A stretch of 64,000 bases of DNA, from contig NZ_FTOJ01000010.1 in assembly GCF_900156685.1 (NCBI RefSeq), forward strand, positions 1-64,000, read 5' to 3'. Positions 7,582 through 16,106 of this stretch are shown here, one piece after another. A program made the position numbers and the translations under genes. The DNA comes from Chryseobacterium piscicola. Its GTDB lineage: Bacteria > Bacteroidota > Bacteroidia > Flavobacteriales > Weeksellaceae. Numbering within the stretch: the stretch's first letter is position 1; every line of letters begins with the position of its first letter. Under the pieces are notes generated by a model that was not told the origin of the DNA, did not search any database, and saw only the letters and a program-made list of their open reading frames with translations.

Positions 7582-8949
7582 ATGAAGCCAAGCTTAGCAA
7601 AAGGAACTAGAGATTTTATGTCACTGGAAGTTTCAAGAAGAAAATACATTATCAATATATTACAGAAGAATTTTGAGCTTTTTGGTTTCCAGGCTTTGGA
7701 AACCCCAAGTTTTGAAAATCTTTCCACTCTTACAGGGAAGTATGGAGAAGAAGGAGATCGTTTGATTTTTAAGATTTTGAATTCAAGCATCAACGAAGCG
7801 AAAGACGAGAAGAAAACTCAGATGATGAATGATTTTCAGAAAGCTTTAGATAAGCCTTTCAGTGCTGAAACCCTTACAGATAAAGCACTTCGCTATGACC
7901 TTACAGTTCCCTTCGCAAGATTTGTAGCCATGAATCACGGGAAATTGACTTTCCCTTACAAACGTTTCCAAATACAGCCGGTTTGGAGAGCAGATCGCCC
8001 ACAAAAAGGAAGATTCCGAGAATTTTATCAGTGTGATGCCGATGTTGTAGGTAGCGAAAGTCTTTGGCAGGAAGTTGAATTGGTGCAATTGTATTTAAAA
8101 TCTTTTAAAGAGTTAAAAGTCTCAGTTACCATTCATATCAACAATAGAAAAATTCTTTCAGGTTTGGCAGAATATGCTGGAATTACAGATAAACTGATTG
8201 ATTTCACTGTCGCTTTAGACAAATTAGACAAAATTGGGAAGGATGGAATAGTAAAGGAACTTTTAGAAAGAAATATTTCTCAGGAATCTATTGATAAATT
8301 AGATTTCCTATTCACCCAGTCGAATGATGCCTTGGAAAATCTTCTTCAGTTAAAAGAAAAATTTGTAGGAAACGAAATCGGACTGAAAGGAGTTGAAGAA
8401 TTGGAATTTGTCATCACTCAGTCTTTAAATTTAGGGGTTGATATCCAGAATTTAGTTTTTGATATCACTTTAGCTCGTGGACTAGATTATTATACAGGAG
8501 CAATTTTTGAAGTGAAAGCAGACGAAGCACAAATGGGTTCCATCGGCGGCGGCGGAAGATATGATAATCTTACAGAAGTTTTTGGTGTGAAAAATGTTCC
8601 GGGAATAGGGATTTCTTTCGGTCTTGATAGAATTTATCTTGTGGTGGAAGAGTTGAATCTTTTCCCTGAAGAAGCTGCTTCTAATGTAGAATATTTGTTT
8701 GCGAATTTTGGTGGTGAAGAAACTTTGGAGGCTTTAAAATTGATTATCCAATTAAGAGAAAAAGGGATTTCGGCAGAACTTTATCCTGAAAGTGCAAAAA
8801 TAAATAAGCAATTCACTTACGCCGAAAAGAAAGGGATTAAAAATCTTGTTTTCTTAGGAGAGGAAGAGATTAAAAACCGAACAGTAACTTTTAAAAATCT
8901 GGAAGCTGGGGAGCAAAAGACTATTTCTTTGGAGGAGTTTTTAGGATAG
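7582..8949 (+). CDS. hisS: Histidyl-tRNA synthetase
   Basis: A 455-residue class II aminoacyl-tRNA synthetase that charges tRNA-His. It starts with [11 protein letters not shown]. Motif 2 is at about residues 136-150 ([16 protein letters not shown]). The histidine-specific signature [15 protein letters not shown] is near residue 297. Motif 3 is [13 protein letters not shown], and an anticodon-binding domain follows. Length and order of motifs are normal for the family. It is a single transcription unit between the terminator at 7477 and the convergent small gene at 8953. Confidence 0.97.
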   Translation: MKPSLAKGTRDFMSLEVSRRKYIINILQKNFELFGFQALETPSFENLSTLTGKYGEEGDRLIFKILNSSINEAKDEKKTQMMNDFQKALDKPFSAETLTDKALRYDLTVPFARFVAMNHGKLTFPYKRFQIQPVWRADRPQKGRFREFYQCDADVVGSESLWQEVELVQLYLKSFKELKVSVTIHINNRKILSGLAEYAGITDKLIDFTVALDKLDKIGKDGIVKELLERNISQESIDKLDFLFTQSNDALENLLQLKEKFVGNEIGLKGVEELEFVITQSLNLGVDIQNLVFDITLARGLDYYTGAIFEVKADEAQMGSIGGGGRYDNLTEVFGVKNVPGIGISFGLDRIYLVVEELNLFPEEAASNVEYLFANFGGEETLEALKLIIQLREKGISAELYPESAKINKQFTYAEKKGIKNLVFLGEEEIKNRTVTFKNLEAGEQKTISLEEFLG

Positions 8950-8952
8950 ATT

Positions 8953-9171
8953 TTAATCTTCCCAACCACAAAGTGTTTTTCCCAAGGTCTGCGCTTTTTT
9001 GAGACTGACCTTAATAATCTCATGTTTGCAACTAGATAACCCCCGGCAGTCTTTGGAATAATGATATTTTTTTCCGCCAGTGCTATCACAAAGATAAACA
9101 TCAGATTTTTTGAGAGATGTTCCATTAAAGTATAAAATAAATATAAAGAAAATTAAAACGCTATTTTTCAT
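8953..9171 (-). CDS. Small secreted cysteine-motif protein
   Basis: A 72-residue protein from ATG 9171. A hydrophobic N-terminus (VLIFFIFILYF) serves as signal peptide or anchor. The rest has a pattern of Cys and aromatic residues (VYLCDSTGGKKYHYSKDC, then LSSCKHE, then LGKTLCGW) that I know from small flavobacterial proteins, often close to SNase-like nucleases. The spaced Cys/His residues could bind a metal, by analogy with Ada-type modules. It lies downstream of the GTPase operon, separated from it by a hairpin, and has its own TAnnTTTG element at 9288-9295. Confidence 0.65.
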   Translation of the reverse strand: MKNSVLIFFIFILYFNGTSLKKSDVYLCDSTGGKKYHYSKDCRGLSSCKHEIIKVSLKKAQTLGKTLCGWED

Positions 9172-9184
9172 AGTATAAAAGATG

Positions 9185-9218
9185 AAAATTCCGGCTCATA
9201 GAGTCGGAATTTTTTCAT
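9185..9218 (-). terminator. Terminator of the GTPase operon (palindromic)
   Basis: The stem AAAATTCCG/CGGAATTTT (9185-9193 and 9205-9213) has T runs or A runs on both sides, so it can work in either direction. On the minus strand it lies after the last gene of the 9353-16325 operon and 14 bp before the small gene at 8953-9171. Confidence 0.65.
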
Positions 9219-9280
9219 CATTTGTGTTTTTACACCTAAAAAATATATGTACTATTGTGTTTTCAGATTCTTTAGTAATC

Positions 9281-9352
9281 TTCGTTGCAAAGGTAAAAAG
9301 TGTTTTTGGAAGTTCCTTACGGGATACCTTATTTTGACGTTTTTTAAAAAAA
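9281..9352. repeat. Left copy of ~75 bp module flanking the GTPase operon
   Basis: Contains TTCGTTGCAAAGGTA, TTTTTGGAA (9303-9311) and TTACGGGATACC (9317-9328) followed by ATTTTG and an AT-rich end. The same blocks in the same order and spacing occur at 16397-16475. On the minus strand CAAAGGTA (9288-9295) reads TACCTTTG, a -7 element. It may be a promoter module or the scar of a duplication. The copy ends at the stop codon of the last operon gene. Confidence 0.6.
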
Positions 9353-9985
9353 TTATAAGGCTTCGTCTAAGTTGCTTGGTTGCGTGCTGAAGTTGCCGTT
9401 ATGCTGTAAGATCAGTTCATATTCCAGAATATTATTAAATAGCGCTTTTGGATCATCTTTACCGACTTCCTCATCGTGTAAAAATCCACCTTTAATTTCT
9501 CCACCCTTCATTATTTTTTCAGGATTCCAGCCTTTTCCGTAGTAGAAAAATATCTGATATGTTCCGTTCGGAAAAGAAAAAGAATACTGCTCACCAGCCC
9601 GAATGTAGGCGTGGCGAACAACATTATCGTTTTTTTTGAGAGTCACAAGAACATCAGAATTACTTGTTGTCACGTTGATTTGAGAACATCCATATTCATC
9701 ACATGCAGAATTTTCACCGTAATATTTTGAGTATGGAGTGGATCCTGTTTCTAAAGAATTTGAACCGTATAATTCTTCGGTTTCTTTTTCTTTTTGAAGT
9801 TTCATCTCCTCTTCTTCACGGATTTTCTTTTCTTCATCCGATTCTTCATCCACTCCATTATTATAATCTACACTTGCGGTAATGCTGTCTGAGGTTGAAT
9901 TTAAGCTATTGAAACTGTTTTCCTCTTTTTTCGTACAAGAAAGCAGAAAAAGACTTAGTATTAGAGCTAGATTACTTTTTTTCAT
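9353..9985 (-). CDS. Putative lipoprotein, last gene of the GTPase operon
   Basis: A 210-residue protein from ATG 9985. The signal peptide MKKSNLALILSLFLLSCTKK has a clear lipobox (LLSC, Cys17). Residues 20-80 are low-complexity, rich in Ser, Asn and Glu (EESDEEKKIREEEEMKLQ), and probably act as a linker. A folded domain follows, with strands around SDVLVTLKKNDNVVRHAYI and FPNGTYQIFFYYGKGWNPE, which looks beta-rich. I do not recognise it further. Its start overlaps the upstream membrane-protein gene by 14 bp, so it belongs to the same coupled operon. It is likely on the outer face of the inner membrane or in the outer membrane. Confidence 0.7.
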   Translation of the reverse strand: MKKSNLALILSLFLLSCTKKEENSFNSLNSTSDSITASVDYNNGVDEESDEEKKIREEEEMKLQKEKETEELYGSNSLETGSTPYSKYYGENSACDEYGCSQINVTTSNSDVLVTLKKNDNVVRHAYIRAGEQYSFSFPNGTYQIFFYYGKGWNPEKIMKGGEIKGGFLHDEEVGKDDPKALFNNILEYELILQHNGNFSTQPSNLDEAL

Positions 9986-10307
9986 GGTTGTTTATATTTT
10001 TTATAACTGAAATAATTAGAAACCCCGCAACTACAACATCAACAACATTCCAGATGAATCTTCCGAGAGCAATTTTTAAAAATGGCTGAAATAAAATGGC
10101 CAATGCAATAAAGATAAACATCATTTTTCCATCATTTTTTTTGTTTGCGTCAATTGCCAAATATCCAAATCCTGCGAATGCCAAGAATCTTACGAGTTGG
10201 TAGTAGCCGTAAGGCATTTTTAAAAGGCAGAGGAGAAGGAGTGTGGCGAGGAGGATTTTCGTGATTTTCTCCAATCCCAGGGCGCTATCGGGCTTTTGTC
10301 TTTCCAT
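9972..10307 (-). CDS. DUF6804-like small membrane protein
   Basis: A 111-residue protein with three or four hydrophobic segments (ILLATLLLLCLLKMPYGYYQ, FLAFAGFGYLAI, FIFIALAILFQPF, VVDVVVAGFLIISVI). The MPYGYYQLVRF and FQPFLKIALGR patterns fit the DUF6804 family of small bacterial membrane proteins, a recognition from memory. The ATG at 10307 lies 88 bp inside the end of the SNase-like gene, an unusually long overlap that implies translational coupling. No function is known. Since it sits between a secreted nuclease and a lipoprotein, it may take part in the same envelope assembly. Confidence 0.65.
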   Translation of the reverse strand: MERQKPDSALGLEKITKILLATLLLLCLLKMPYGYYQLVRFLAFAGFGYLAIDANKKNDGKMMFIFIALAILFQPFLKIALGRFIWNVVDVVVAGFLIISVIKNINNHEKK

Positions 10308-10711
10308 AGACCAAGTTTAAGTTTTCTTGCTTGTTTTTCTAAAGTATCATAGCTATTGTCTTTAGAATATTTTTTAAAATGCCACGCTAGTCCGTTCTTA
10401 ACGAGTTCTTTGTTAATGTTTTTACCATTTTTTAAAATAATTTCGGCAATTAATCTTTTGTTTCTATCTTTTTTTCCGTCTGTTGACATTCTCACCATTT
10501 TTCCAAAACATAAATCTGAAACAAACTGTTTTGCATTATTACCAAAAGGCTGTTTTTTCTCTGGACAATCAATATTTGATAATCTCACGACCTGTGGTTT
10601 TCCGTTCATTAAGAGTTCTACCGTGTCACCGTCTTTTACACCGATGACTTTGTAGGTTTGGGAAAAGAGTAGGAACGGAAGGAAGATGAAAAGGAGGGTT
10701 TTATAAATCAT
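10220..10711 (-). CDS. Secreted SNase-like (thermonuclease family) nuclease
   Basis: A 163-residue protein with a signal peptide (KTLLFIFLPFLLFSQ) and an SNase OB-fold. Family features are present: KVIGVKDGDTVEL (Asp27 and Asp29), VVRLSNIDCPE (Arg43 and Glu51, matching the catalytic Arg35/Glu43 of staphylococcal nuclease) and DRNKRLIAEI (Arg86, in the place of the second catalytic Arg). The end KLGLWKDKSPIAPWDWRK is also typical. It should cleave nucleic acid outside the cytoplasm. It overlaps the protease gene upstream by 4 bp (ATGA) and the DUF6804-like gene downstream by 88 bp. Confidence 0.88.
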   Translation of the reverse strand: MIYKTLLFIFLPFLLFSQTYKVIGVKDGDTVELLMNGKPQVVRLSNIDCPEKKQPFGNNAKQFVSDLCFGKMVRMSTDGKKDRNKRLIAEIILKNGKNINKELVKNGLAWHFKKYSKDNSYDTLEKQARKLKLGLWKDKSPIAPWDWRKSRKSSSPHSFSSAF

Positions 10712-11283
10712 TTGAAAATAATTACGTTATTATAGTTATCAATTTCAATAGTACCAAAATTTTCTAAGACAGATTGACCGAGAAGCAAAGGTGCATCTGC
10801 ATTATCTATAACAGTTGCTTTTACATTATTTAAAATAATATCTCCAACTTTTACAGTTCTCAAATTGATTTTAGTTCCCTCGGAAATCGTTCCTGTTGCA
10901 TCCTGAAAATATTCCGTTTCCAATATATCTTCTTTTTTAAGTGTTCCCTGTCGGTAAAGTACACTTGCTTCTGAAGATGAAATACAAATGCTACTTGCAC
11001 CTGTATCAAAAATAAATTTCAATTTTAAACCATTGATTTCAATCCAGACATATTTTACGCCGTTCTCATTTTCCATAGGAAGAACATTTTGTGGATGCGA
11101 TGCTTCTTCGATGATTTCATCAGCTACTTCGATACTATCAATAGGTATATATACATTTTCTTTAGAATAGTCCTCAATTTCAGCTGGCTTATGAGCTGCA
11201 TTATCTCTATCAAAAATCTTACTCTCAGGATGTTTGCAACCTGAGAGTAAAATGATTATTGGGATTGAAAATTTTAGTTTCAT
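10708..11283 (-). CDS. Retropepsin-like aspartic protease, lipoprotein
   Basis: A 191-residue protein with a lipoprotein signal (IIILLSGC, Cys16), an acidic linker to about residue 70 and a retropepsin-like domain. The catalytic motif FDTGASSICIS is at residues 92-102 (Asp93) and is followed by the typical late motif APLLLGQSVLENF. Proteins of this type act as homodimers, one Asp from each chain. It is probably anchored on the periplasmic side. Both junctions are ATGA overlaps of 4 bp, with the GTPase-partner gene upstream and the nuclease gene downstream, so its expression is tightly tied to the GTPase system. Confidence 0.88.
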   Translation of the reverse strand: MKLKFSIPIIILLSGCKHPESKIFDRDNAAHKPAEIEDYSKENVYIPIDSIEVADEIIEEASHPQNVLPMENENGVKYVWIEINGLKLKFIFDTGASSICISSSEASVLYRQGTLKKEDILETEYFQDATGTISEGTKINLRTVKVGDIILNNVKATVIDNADAPLLLGQSVLENFGTIEIDNYNNVIIFK

Positions 11284-12869
11284 TTCGTTGAAGTAGTATT
11301 ATTTACCGATTTAGTTTTCAGATTTTCATCTTTATAAAACGGTATCTTTTTTAATGAATCCTTATTTATCAAAATTTTATTTGAATTGAATGCTGAAGGA
11401 TTTTCTTTAATAAGATACTCTTCATAATCACCCTTTTGATATTTATACGCATCTCCAATGGGTTTATTTATTTCAAAAACAATTTTCACAACTTCGTCTA
11501 TTTTTGTTGAATTGTCTATCAGTTTATTTTGTATTTCTTCAATTTTGTTCTTTGCAACATCGTTTGGAATAGGGTTGAGCTTGCTTTCAACCAAAACAGG
11601 ATCACTTTCATTAGATTCAATAACTTCTTTTGAAGTTGCAATGTTTTCGGCATTTTCTAACTTCTTTTTATTGTCGCTATTTATAAAATAAAGATAAATT
11701 ATGCCTCCAATTAGAAGAACATTCAGAACTAAGGAGATAATTGTTAAAATTTTTGAAAAATTATTTTTTCCATCATCATCATCATCATTTCCATAATTAG
11801 GTTTTTCATAAGGATTTGAAAAGGGAGAAACTTGAGAGGTACTTCGAGGATTAGATACTGAGGAAACGTGATTTGTAGAGCTTAATTTTCTTTTTTCATC
11901 GTTAAATTCTTTTTCAAACTGTTTGTAAGAATTATTTACTTCATCAAGAGTTTTTCCAGAATGCAAATTGGACATCAAAATAGAAATATGACCAGCAAAC
12001 GTTTTATATAGATTTTCTAATTTTGATAAATCACTTTTTGATTCTTCAATTTTTTTCTGATTTTCTGACTGTTTCTGTTGGTTTTGCTCAATTTGCTTTT
12101 TTCTATTTTCTATTTCTCTATTTTTTTCCTCTTCAAGTTGTAGTTTGTTTTTTTCGAATTTTGCAATCGCATCTGTTATTTTTTGCTTTCTTTCAATTTC
12201 TAACTTATCGATTTCTTGGTCAAATTCTTTTTTATCGCCGACTTGTTGAATAAATTTGAAAATACCTTTTTGTGCTACAAATGTTGCAACTTCTTCACTT
12301 CGAGTAAAATAAATTGTATCATATACGTTCAATAAATCAATTGATTTTTTAAAGAAAATTTGTAATTTTTCAGGGGAAGTTTCACAGAAAACGAAAAGGT
12401 TTTTATTTGTGTGAAACGAATTTAGATTGCTAATTACATCTTTTAAGTTAATACTTATTTTATCAAAATCTTTAGGCTTGCTAACAGAAAATTTATCTGA
12501 ATGATTAACTGTTATCGTATCATTTTCAACAAATTTTGCTAATAAATTTGTATGAAACTCATTTAGATTACTAATGATGATGCCTTCATCTAATATTTTA
12601 TCTTTTAATAATATTGCAGAACCTATAAAAGATCCTTCTCGTGCAGAAGTAGGTTCTTTTGCATAAGTATAAACCGCATATGAAATTATATTGTATCCAT
12701 TATTTGATTCTTTTCCAATAGAATATAAAGAACTATTAGAAAACAAACGGATGGAACCTCGTATATCAAATGCTTTAACGGTATTACTTGGGTCGCCTGA
12801 AAAATAAGTTTGGGTAAATCCGTTAGGATCTCCGAATGTCCCAAATGCTATTAAATTGATGTTTCTCAT
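11280..12869 (-). CDS. GTPase-associated coiled-coil membrane protein (GAP1-like)
   Basis: A 529-residue protein. The N-terminal ~210 residues (INLIAFGTFGDPNGFTQTYF, then RGSIRLFSNSSLYSI) form a globular domain that resembles the N-terminal domain of GTPase-associated proteins in GTPase-centred conflict systems; this is a tentative call. Residues 212-290 are a strong coiled coil (KKEFDQEIDKLEIERKQK and on). Then come a Ser/Asn-rich linker with a run of five Asp, a single membrane span at 373-396 and about 130 residues on the other side. It overlaps the GTPase gene by one base (TAATG) and the protease gene by four. It could carry a signal from the cytoplasmic GTPase across the membrane to the protease. 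Confidence 0.65.
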   Translation of the reverse strand: MRNINLIAFGTFGDPNGFTQTYFSGDPSNTVKAFDIRGSIRLFSNSSLYSIGKESNNGYNIISYAVYTYAKEPTSAREGSFIGSAILLKDKILDEGIIISNLNEFHTNLLAKFVENDTITVNHSDKFSVSKPKDFDKISINLKDVISNLNSFHTNKNLFVFCETSPEKLQIFFKKSIDLLNVYDTIYFTRSEEVATFVAQKGIFKFIQQVGDKKEFDQEIDKLEIERKQKITDAIAKFEKNKLQLEEEKNREIENRKKQIEQNQQKQSENQKKIEESKSDLSKLENLYKTFAGHISILMSNLHSGKTLDEVNNSYKQFEKEFNDEKRKLSSTNHVSSVSNPRSTSQVSPFSNPYEKPNYGNDDDDDGKNNFSKILTIISLVLNVLLIGGIIYLYFINSDNKKKLENAENIATSKEVIESNESDPVLVESKLNPIPNDVAKNKIEEIQNKLIDNSTKIDEVVKIVFEINKPIGDAYKYQKGDYEEYLIKENPSAFNSNKILINKDSLKKIPFYKDENLKTKSVNNTTSTK

Positions 12870-13831
12870 TAATTTGTAAAACTAAATTTTATACGTTCCC
12901 AGAAGGTCCCCTCATAATCTAAAGAATAGCCAGTAATACTTTCATAGAGCCATTCGGATAATTTCTGAGCTCTTTCTAAGTTTAATAATGTAACTCTATT
13001 TGATTCTTCATTCAATTCTCCTATGGTGTAAAATGTTTTTGCTAAACCATATGTGTCCATGGCTGTTGAAGTCATGGGAAGTCTTTCGCTAATAAAATTT
13101 TCAAGTTCCGCAGTTGCCTCTACATTTGTACTACCTGATTTATCCCATTTTGAAATAATAAGAATGATATTTACAGATTTTAATTTTTTCTCATACTTTT
13201 CCAATTTATTCAGAAAAGTATTTATTAAAATATCATCTGTATGTGCTTTCTCATAACTTGTCACAATTATAAATGTTAGTGGTAAGTTTGCTGATAGATA
13301 AGTTTCTATACTGCTATGATAATTTCCACCACGTTTTATTTCATTATGATTTTCTCCCGAAGTTTCTAAAAAAGTAAGATTGATTGGATTAACTTTTTTG
13401 GATTTATTATTTGGTTCGAAAACTAAATCCAACCTCGTAACTTTATCTTTAGTTGTTCCTTCTGGTAAAATACCTTTGCTAATATTGTCAAAATAATCGT
13501 ATAGTAAACTCTCTGCCTCAGCAGTATTTGGCGTCCCAATTTTAGGTCTAATTACTCCTGCTTGTGAACGTAAGTAATAAAGCATTGTAGCTAAAATAAC
13601 TGATTTCCCAGAAGATGCGGGTCCAAAAAAGAAAACAAAGTTGCTATCGCTATTTTTAATCTCATTATTATTTTTTTTAGCAATTGGAACAAAAGTTTCA
13701 TTTACTAATTCTCTTTTTGTGTCAATGGAGAGAGGTTTTAATTCTTCATTATCATCAATTGCTAAAGGTCTCAGTTCTTCATTTTGGTTATCTAAAAGTA
13801 AAGGTTTTAAAGGTTCATTTTCCAATTCCAT
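12869..13831 (-). CDS. TRAFAC-like P-loop GTPase, core of the operon
   Basis: A 320-residue P-loop NTPase. Walker A is GPASSGKS (residues 70-77), the switch II/Walker B position is FLETSGEN (154-161) and the base-specificity motif is SKWDK (227-231), in place of NKxD, so guanine binding is likely. It matches the TRAFAC/DO-GTPase class of bacterial conflict systems. The N-terminus before the domain carries three short tandem motifs of the form E-x-L-x-P-L-x-I/L-D (EPLKPLLLD, EELRPLAIDD, EELKPLSID). There is no membrane span. It overlaps the next gene by one base. GTP hydrolysis and a switch role are inferred from the motifs. Confidence 0.8.
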   Translation of the reverse strand: MELENEPLKPLLLDNQNEELRPLAIDDNEELKPLSIDTKRELVNETFVPIAKKNNNEIKNSDSNFVFFFGPASSGKSVILATMLYYLRSQAGVIRPKIGTPNTAEAESLLYDYFDNISKGILPEGTTKDKVTRLDLVFEPNNKSKKVNPINLTFLETSGENHNEIKRGGNYHSSIETYLSANLPLTFIIVTSYEKAHTDDILINTFLNKLEKYEKKLKSVNIILIISKWDKSGSTNVEATAELENFISERLPMTSTAMDTYGLAKTFYTIGELNEESNRVTLLNLERAQKLSEWLYESITGYSLDYEGTFWERIKFSFTN

Positions 13832-13844
13832 AATTTTATGATTT

Positions 13845-14879
13845 TTAGATTATTGTTTTTCCGCTGCGTTTGTTATTAAATACACTTCCATTCTTATTAC
13901 TATTATTATCCGGACTCGTGACCAACAAAATAATAATCACAATCACAAAATCCAACAAAATACATCCTGCTAAAACCATAAATTGTGAGAAACCAAAATT
14001 GCTGATAGCGTGTCTAAATGCATAACCCAATTTTCCAATTTCTTGCGTGTCTGTTGTAGCTGGCTCGAATTTTAATTTTTCGTTTCCTAAAATTGAGCTC
14101 GCTTTCCCACCTAATTTATTGTATTCGTTCAAAGATTGGTCTATTTTACCTTGTGCTATATCATTAATTTGGTTATTTGGTAATGCAAGTATGGCAGGTA
14201 TTTCTTTATCCCATTTCAAAACAGCATTATTAATATCAGTCATCAGATTTTTTTCTTCTGGTGAAAGGTTGTAAACCATTTCTACAACTTGCTCTTCCAT
14301 TCTGCCTGCCAAGTCAGAATAGCCAGATGCATTATTACTTACTTGTGTAAGAGGTGTAAGTTTTCGGCCCAAAAGTTTTTCAATTCTACTAATTATTTGT
14401 TTTGCCTCTGTTCCAATACCTGGATTACTCGGGCTTGTAATTTGAGTTTTTAATAAATTTAACTCACTTCTAATTTCTTGTCTGGTCTTTGAGTTAGCTA
14501 CAGTATAATTTAATTTAGATTCTACATCAGTTTCTAAATCATTTAGCTTTTTATCTATAAGACGTAGCTCCTCTGTATAAATATCCGTACGCATAAACCT
14601 CGTATACAAAGCATTAAAGTTGGCGATAAAACAAAATGAAGCGATAAAAATGTAAATCCCAACTAAACTTCCGGTTGGTTTGCCTTCTAGTTTTGCAGCG
14701 CGTAACATCCAGCATAGAAAAAGTAAAAGTAAGGAAAGAACCAATGCGATAACAAATGAGGCATTTCCGAAAATTTGCTCAAGACCAAGCCAAGTTTGAT
14801 AAAAACTTACGCTGATTAATAAAATGGCGAGCACTCCCAGAAAAAGGTCAGTTGCTCCTAAAGAAGAATTTTTACTCAT
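13845..14879 (-). CDS. Membrane protein with large soluble domain
   Basis: A 344-residue protein. Three hydrophobic segments lie in the first 90 residues (LFLGVLAILLISVSF, FVIALVLSLLLLFLCW, GIYIFIASFCFIANF). A helical soluble region of about 200 residues follows, with the heptad-like stretch LRLIDKKLNDLETDVESKL, and a last membrane segment FMVLAGCILLDFVIVIIILL lies near the C-terminus. With four spans the long domain should be outside the cytoplasm and the two ends inside. I do not recognise a named family. The gene is 13 bp upstream of the GTPase gene and probably forms part of the same membrane complex. Confidence 0.7.
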   Translation of the reverse strand: MSKNSSLGATDLFLGVLAILLISVSFYQTWLGLEQIFGNASFVIALVLSLLLLFLCWMLRAAKLEGKPTGSLVGIYIFIASFCFIANFNALYTRFMRTDIYTEELRLIDKKLNDLETDVESKLNYTVANSKTRQEIRSELNLLKTQITSPSNPGIGTEAKQIISRIEKLLGRKLTPLTQVSNNASGYSDLAGRMEEQVVEMVYNLSPEEKNLMTDINNAVLKWDKEIPAILALPNNQINDIAQGKIDQSLNEYNKLGGKASSILGNEKLKFEPATTDTQEIGKLGYAFRHAISNFGFSQFMVLAGCILLDFVIVIIILLVTSPDNNSNKNGSVFNNKRSGKTII

Positions 14880-14892
14880 GTTTTATATTTTT

Positions 14893-15114
14893 TTAATTAT
14901 TTCCTGCAACTCTTACCAATATATTGAGAACCAAACCGATTCCGAATCCCCACAAAGCAGCATGGCATGCTGACTGAGCTTTATTGGGATTTGTTCCCTT
15001 ATTAGAAAAATAAACAATAATCCCAACAATTGGGAAGCAGAAAGATGCAATTGCAAGTCCTGTACTTAGTTTGTCATCATCATTATGTGACTCTGAAAAT
15101 TTTTTTTCGCTCAT
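14893..15114 (-). CDS. Small two-span (TM2/dispanin-like) membrane protein
   Basis: A 73-residue protein. A polar N-terminus (SEKKFSESHNDDDKLS) precedes two hydrophobic hairpin helices, GLAIASFCFPIVGIIVYFSN and SACHAALWGFGIGLVLNIL, with the short loop KGTNPNKAQ between. This shape is shared by small CD225/TM2-like bacterial membrane proteins that accompany PH-domain and stress proteins. The function is unknown. It lies between the DUF2085 gene and the four-span membrane protein, 11-13 bp from each, so it is cotranscribed. Confidence 0.65.
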   Translation of the reverse strand: MSEKKFSESHNDDDKLSTGLAIASFCFPIVGIIVYFSNKGTNPNKAQSACHAALWGFGIGLVLNILVRVAGNN

Positions 15115-15125
15115 AGTTTTTATTT

Positions 15126-15467
15126 TTATAAATAGTTTAAAATTAAATCTCCAATAGCTTTACCGAGAATTGAGATAAGAGACATGGATCCAACACCTGC
15201 CATTATTCCTGTAATTAATCTTCTGTAATTGTTGCTTTCCTTATTGTATTTCAATTGTATAATTCCATCTAAATAGGTTGGTATTATTAATAGTAAAGTC
15301 CACCAAATGTTGAGCGAAAAAATACTAAATAGAAAAAAAGGGAAAGTGAGATATCCTAAATGAATACCTGTACACCTAGCGCAAACAGGAAATTGTTTAT
15401 TCTTCCAAAAGAAAGAACGATTGGGTTTGCGATGACAAAAAGGTAATTCTATAATAAGATTTTTCAT
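15126..15467 (-). CDS. DUF2085 family membrane protein
   Basis: A 113-residue protein from ATG 15467, one base after the stop of the PH-domain gene; a longer frame from 15506 would overlap that gene and is less likely. The signature LPFCHRKPNRSFFWKN and FPVCARCTGIHLGY is that of DUF2085, with paired cysteines (CxRC) and a His that could bind a metal. Three membrane segments follow. The function of the family is unknown. Its place beside PH/SHOCT and TM2-like genes is consistent with an envelope-stress type module. Confidence 0.75.
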   Translation of the reverse strand: MKNLIIELPFCHRKPNRSFFWKNKQFPVCARCTGIHLGYLTFPFFLFSIFSLNIWWTLLLIIPTYLDGIIQLKYNKESNNYRRLITGIMAGVGSMSLISILGKAIGDLILNYL

Positions 15468-15468
15468 A

Positions 15469-16083
15469 TTATAATCTTGATAATATCTCTGCCTTTTTTT
15501 TGTCAAATTCTTCCTGAAGAATGAGATTGTTGTCTAATAAAGTTTTTAGTTTTTGTAAAGTTTCAATTGGGTCTTCTTTTTTTTCTTCAGAAGTTGAATC
15601 TTTTTGAGTTGATGGAATATTGGTAGTTACTGTAATACCTCCACCAGCAATTGCTCTTTTATCTTCTAAATCTCTTTGTCTTCTATAATCAAGCATGTCC
15701 TCTTCTTTTTGTTGAGCAAATTGATAAAGTTTTCTAGCTTGACTTTTAGGTAAATAATCTAAAGTGTTTGTGTAATTTCTTACTGTACGAAGCATAAACG
15801 TAGCACCCAAAATATTTTCTTTGATATGACAATCAGCAACATCTTTCCATGCATAATCTTGAAAATCCATTGAAAGACCGAAAGATTTTGGTCTACAAAA
15901 TATTATTCTCTTGTTTGTTAAAGCAATGCAATCTGGTGATAGGTTAATTGCTGGTTTTTTTTGTACTGCAACATATTCTACTTTTTCGTCGGCAGTTAGT
16001 AATCCCGAAATTTTTTCCAAAACTTTTTCTACAGCTTTCGAATCTTGTTCCTCGTTCAAAAATTTTTTTAGTTCTTGTATCAT
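15469..16083 (-). CDS. PH-domain protein with C-terminal SHOCT motif
   Basis: A 204-residue protein. The N-terminal helices are followed by a bacterial PH-like domain at about 35-120 (VEYVAVQKKPAINLSPDCIA, then LTNKRIIFCRP, then YAWKDVADCHIKENIL). Next come a charged helix, a Thr/Ser-rich linker and a C-terminal SHOCT motif (ETLQKLKTLLDNNLILQEEF, then KKAEILSRL). Bacterial PH domains bind lipids or proteins at the membrane and SHOCT motifs mediate oligomerisation. It is the second gene of the operon, 23 bp after the HTH gene. Confidence 0.8.
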   Translation of the reverse strand: MIQELKKFLNEEQDSKAVEKVLEKISGLLTADEKVEYVAVQKKPAINLSPDCIALTNKRIIFCRPKSFGLSMDFQDYAWKDVADCHIKENILGATFMLRTVRNYTNTLDYLPKSQARKLYQFAQQKEEDMLDYRRQRDLEDKRAIAGGGITVTTNIPSTQKDSTSEEKKEDPIETLQKLKTLLDNNLILQEEFDKKKAEILSRL

Positions 16084-16106
16084 AATATTACTTTATTTTT
16101 TTCTAC

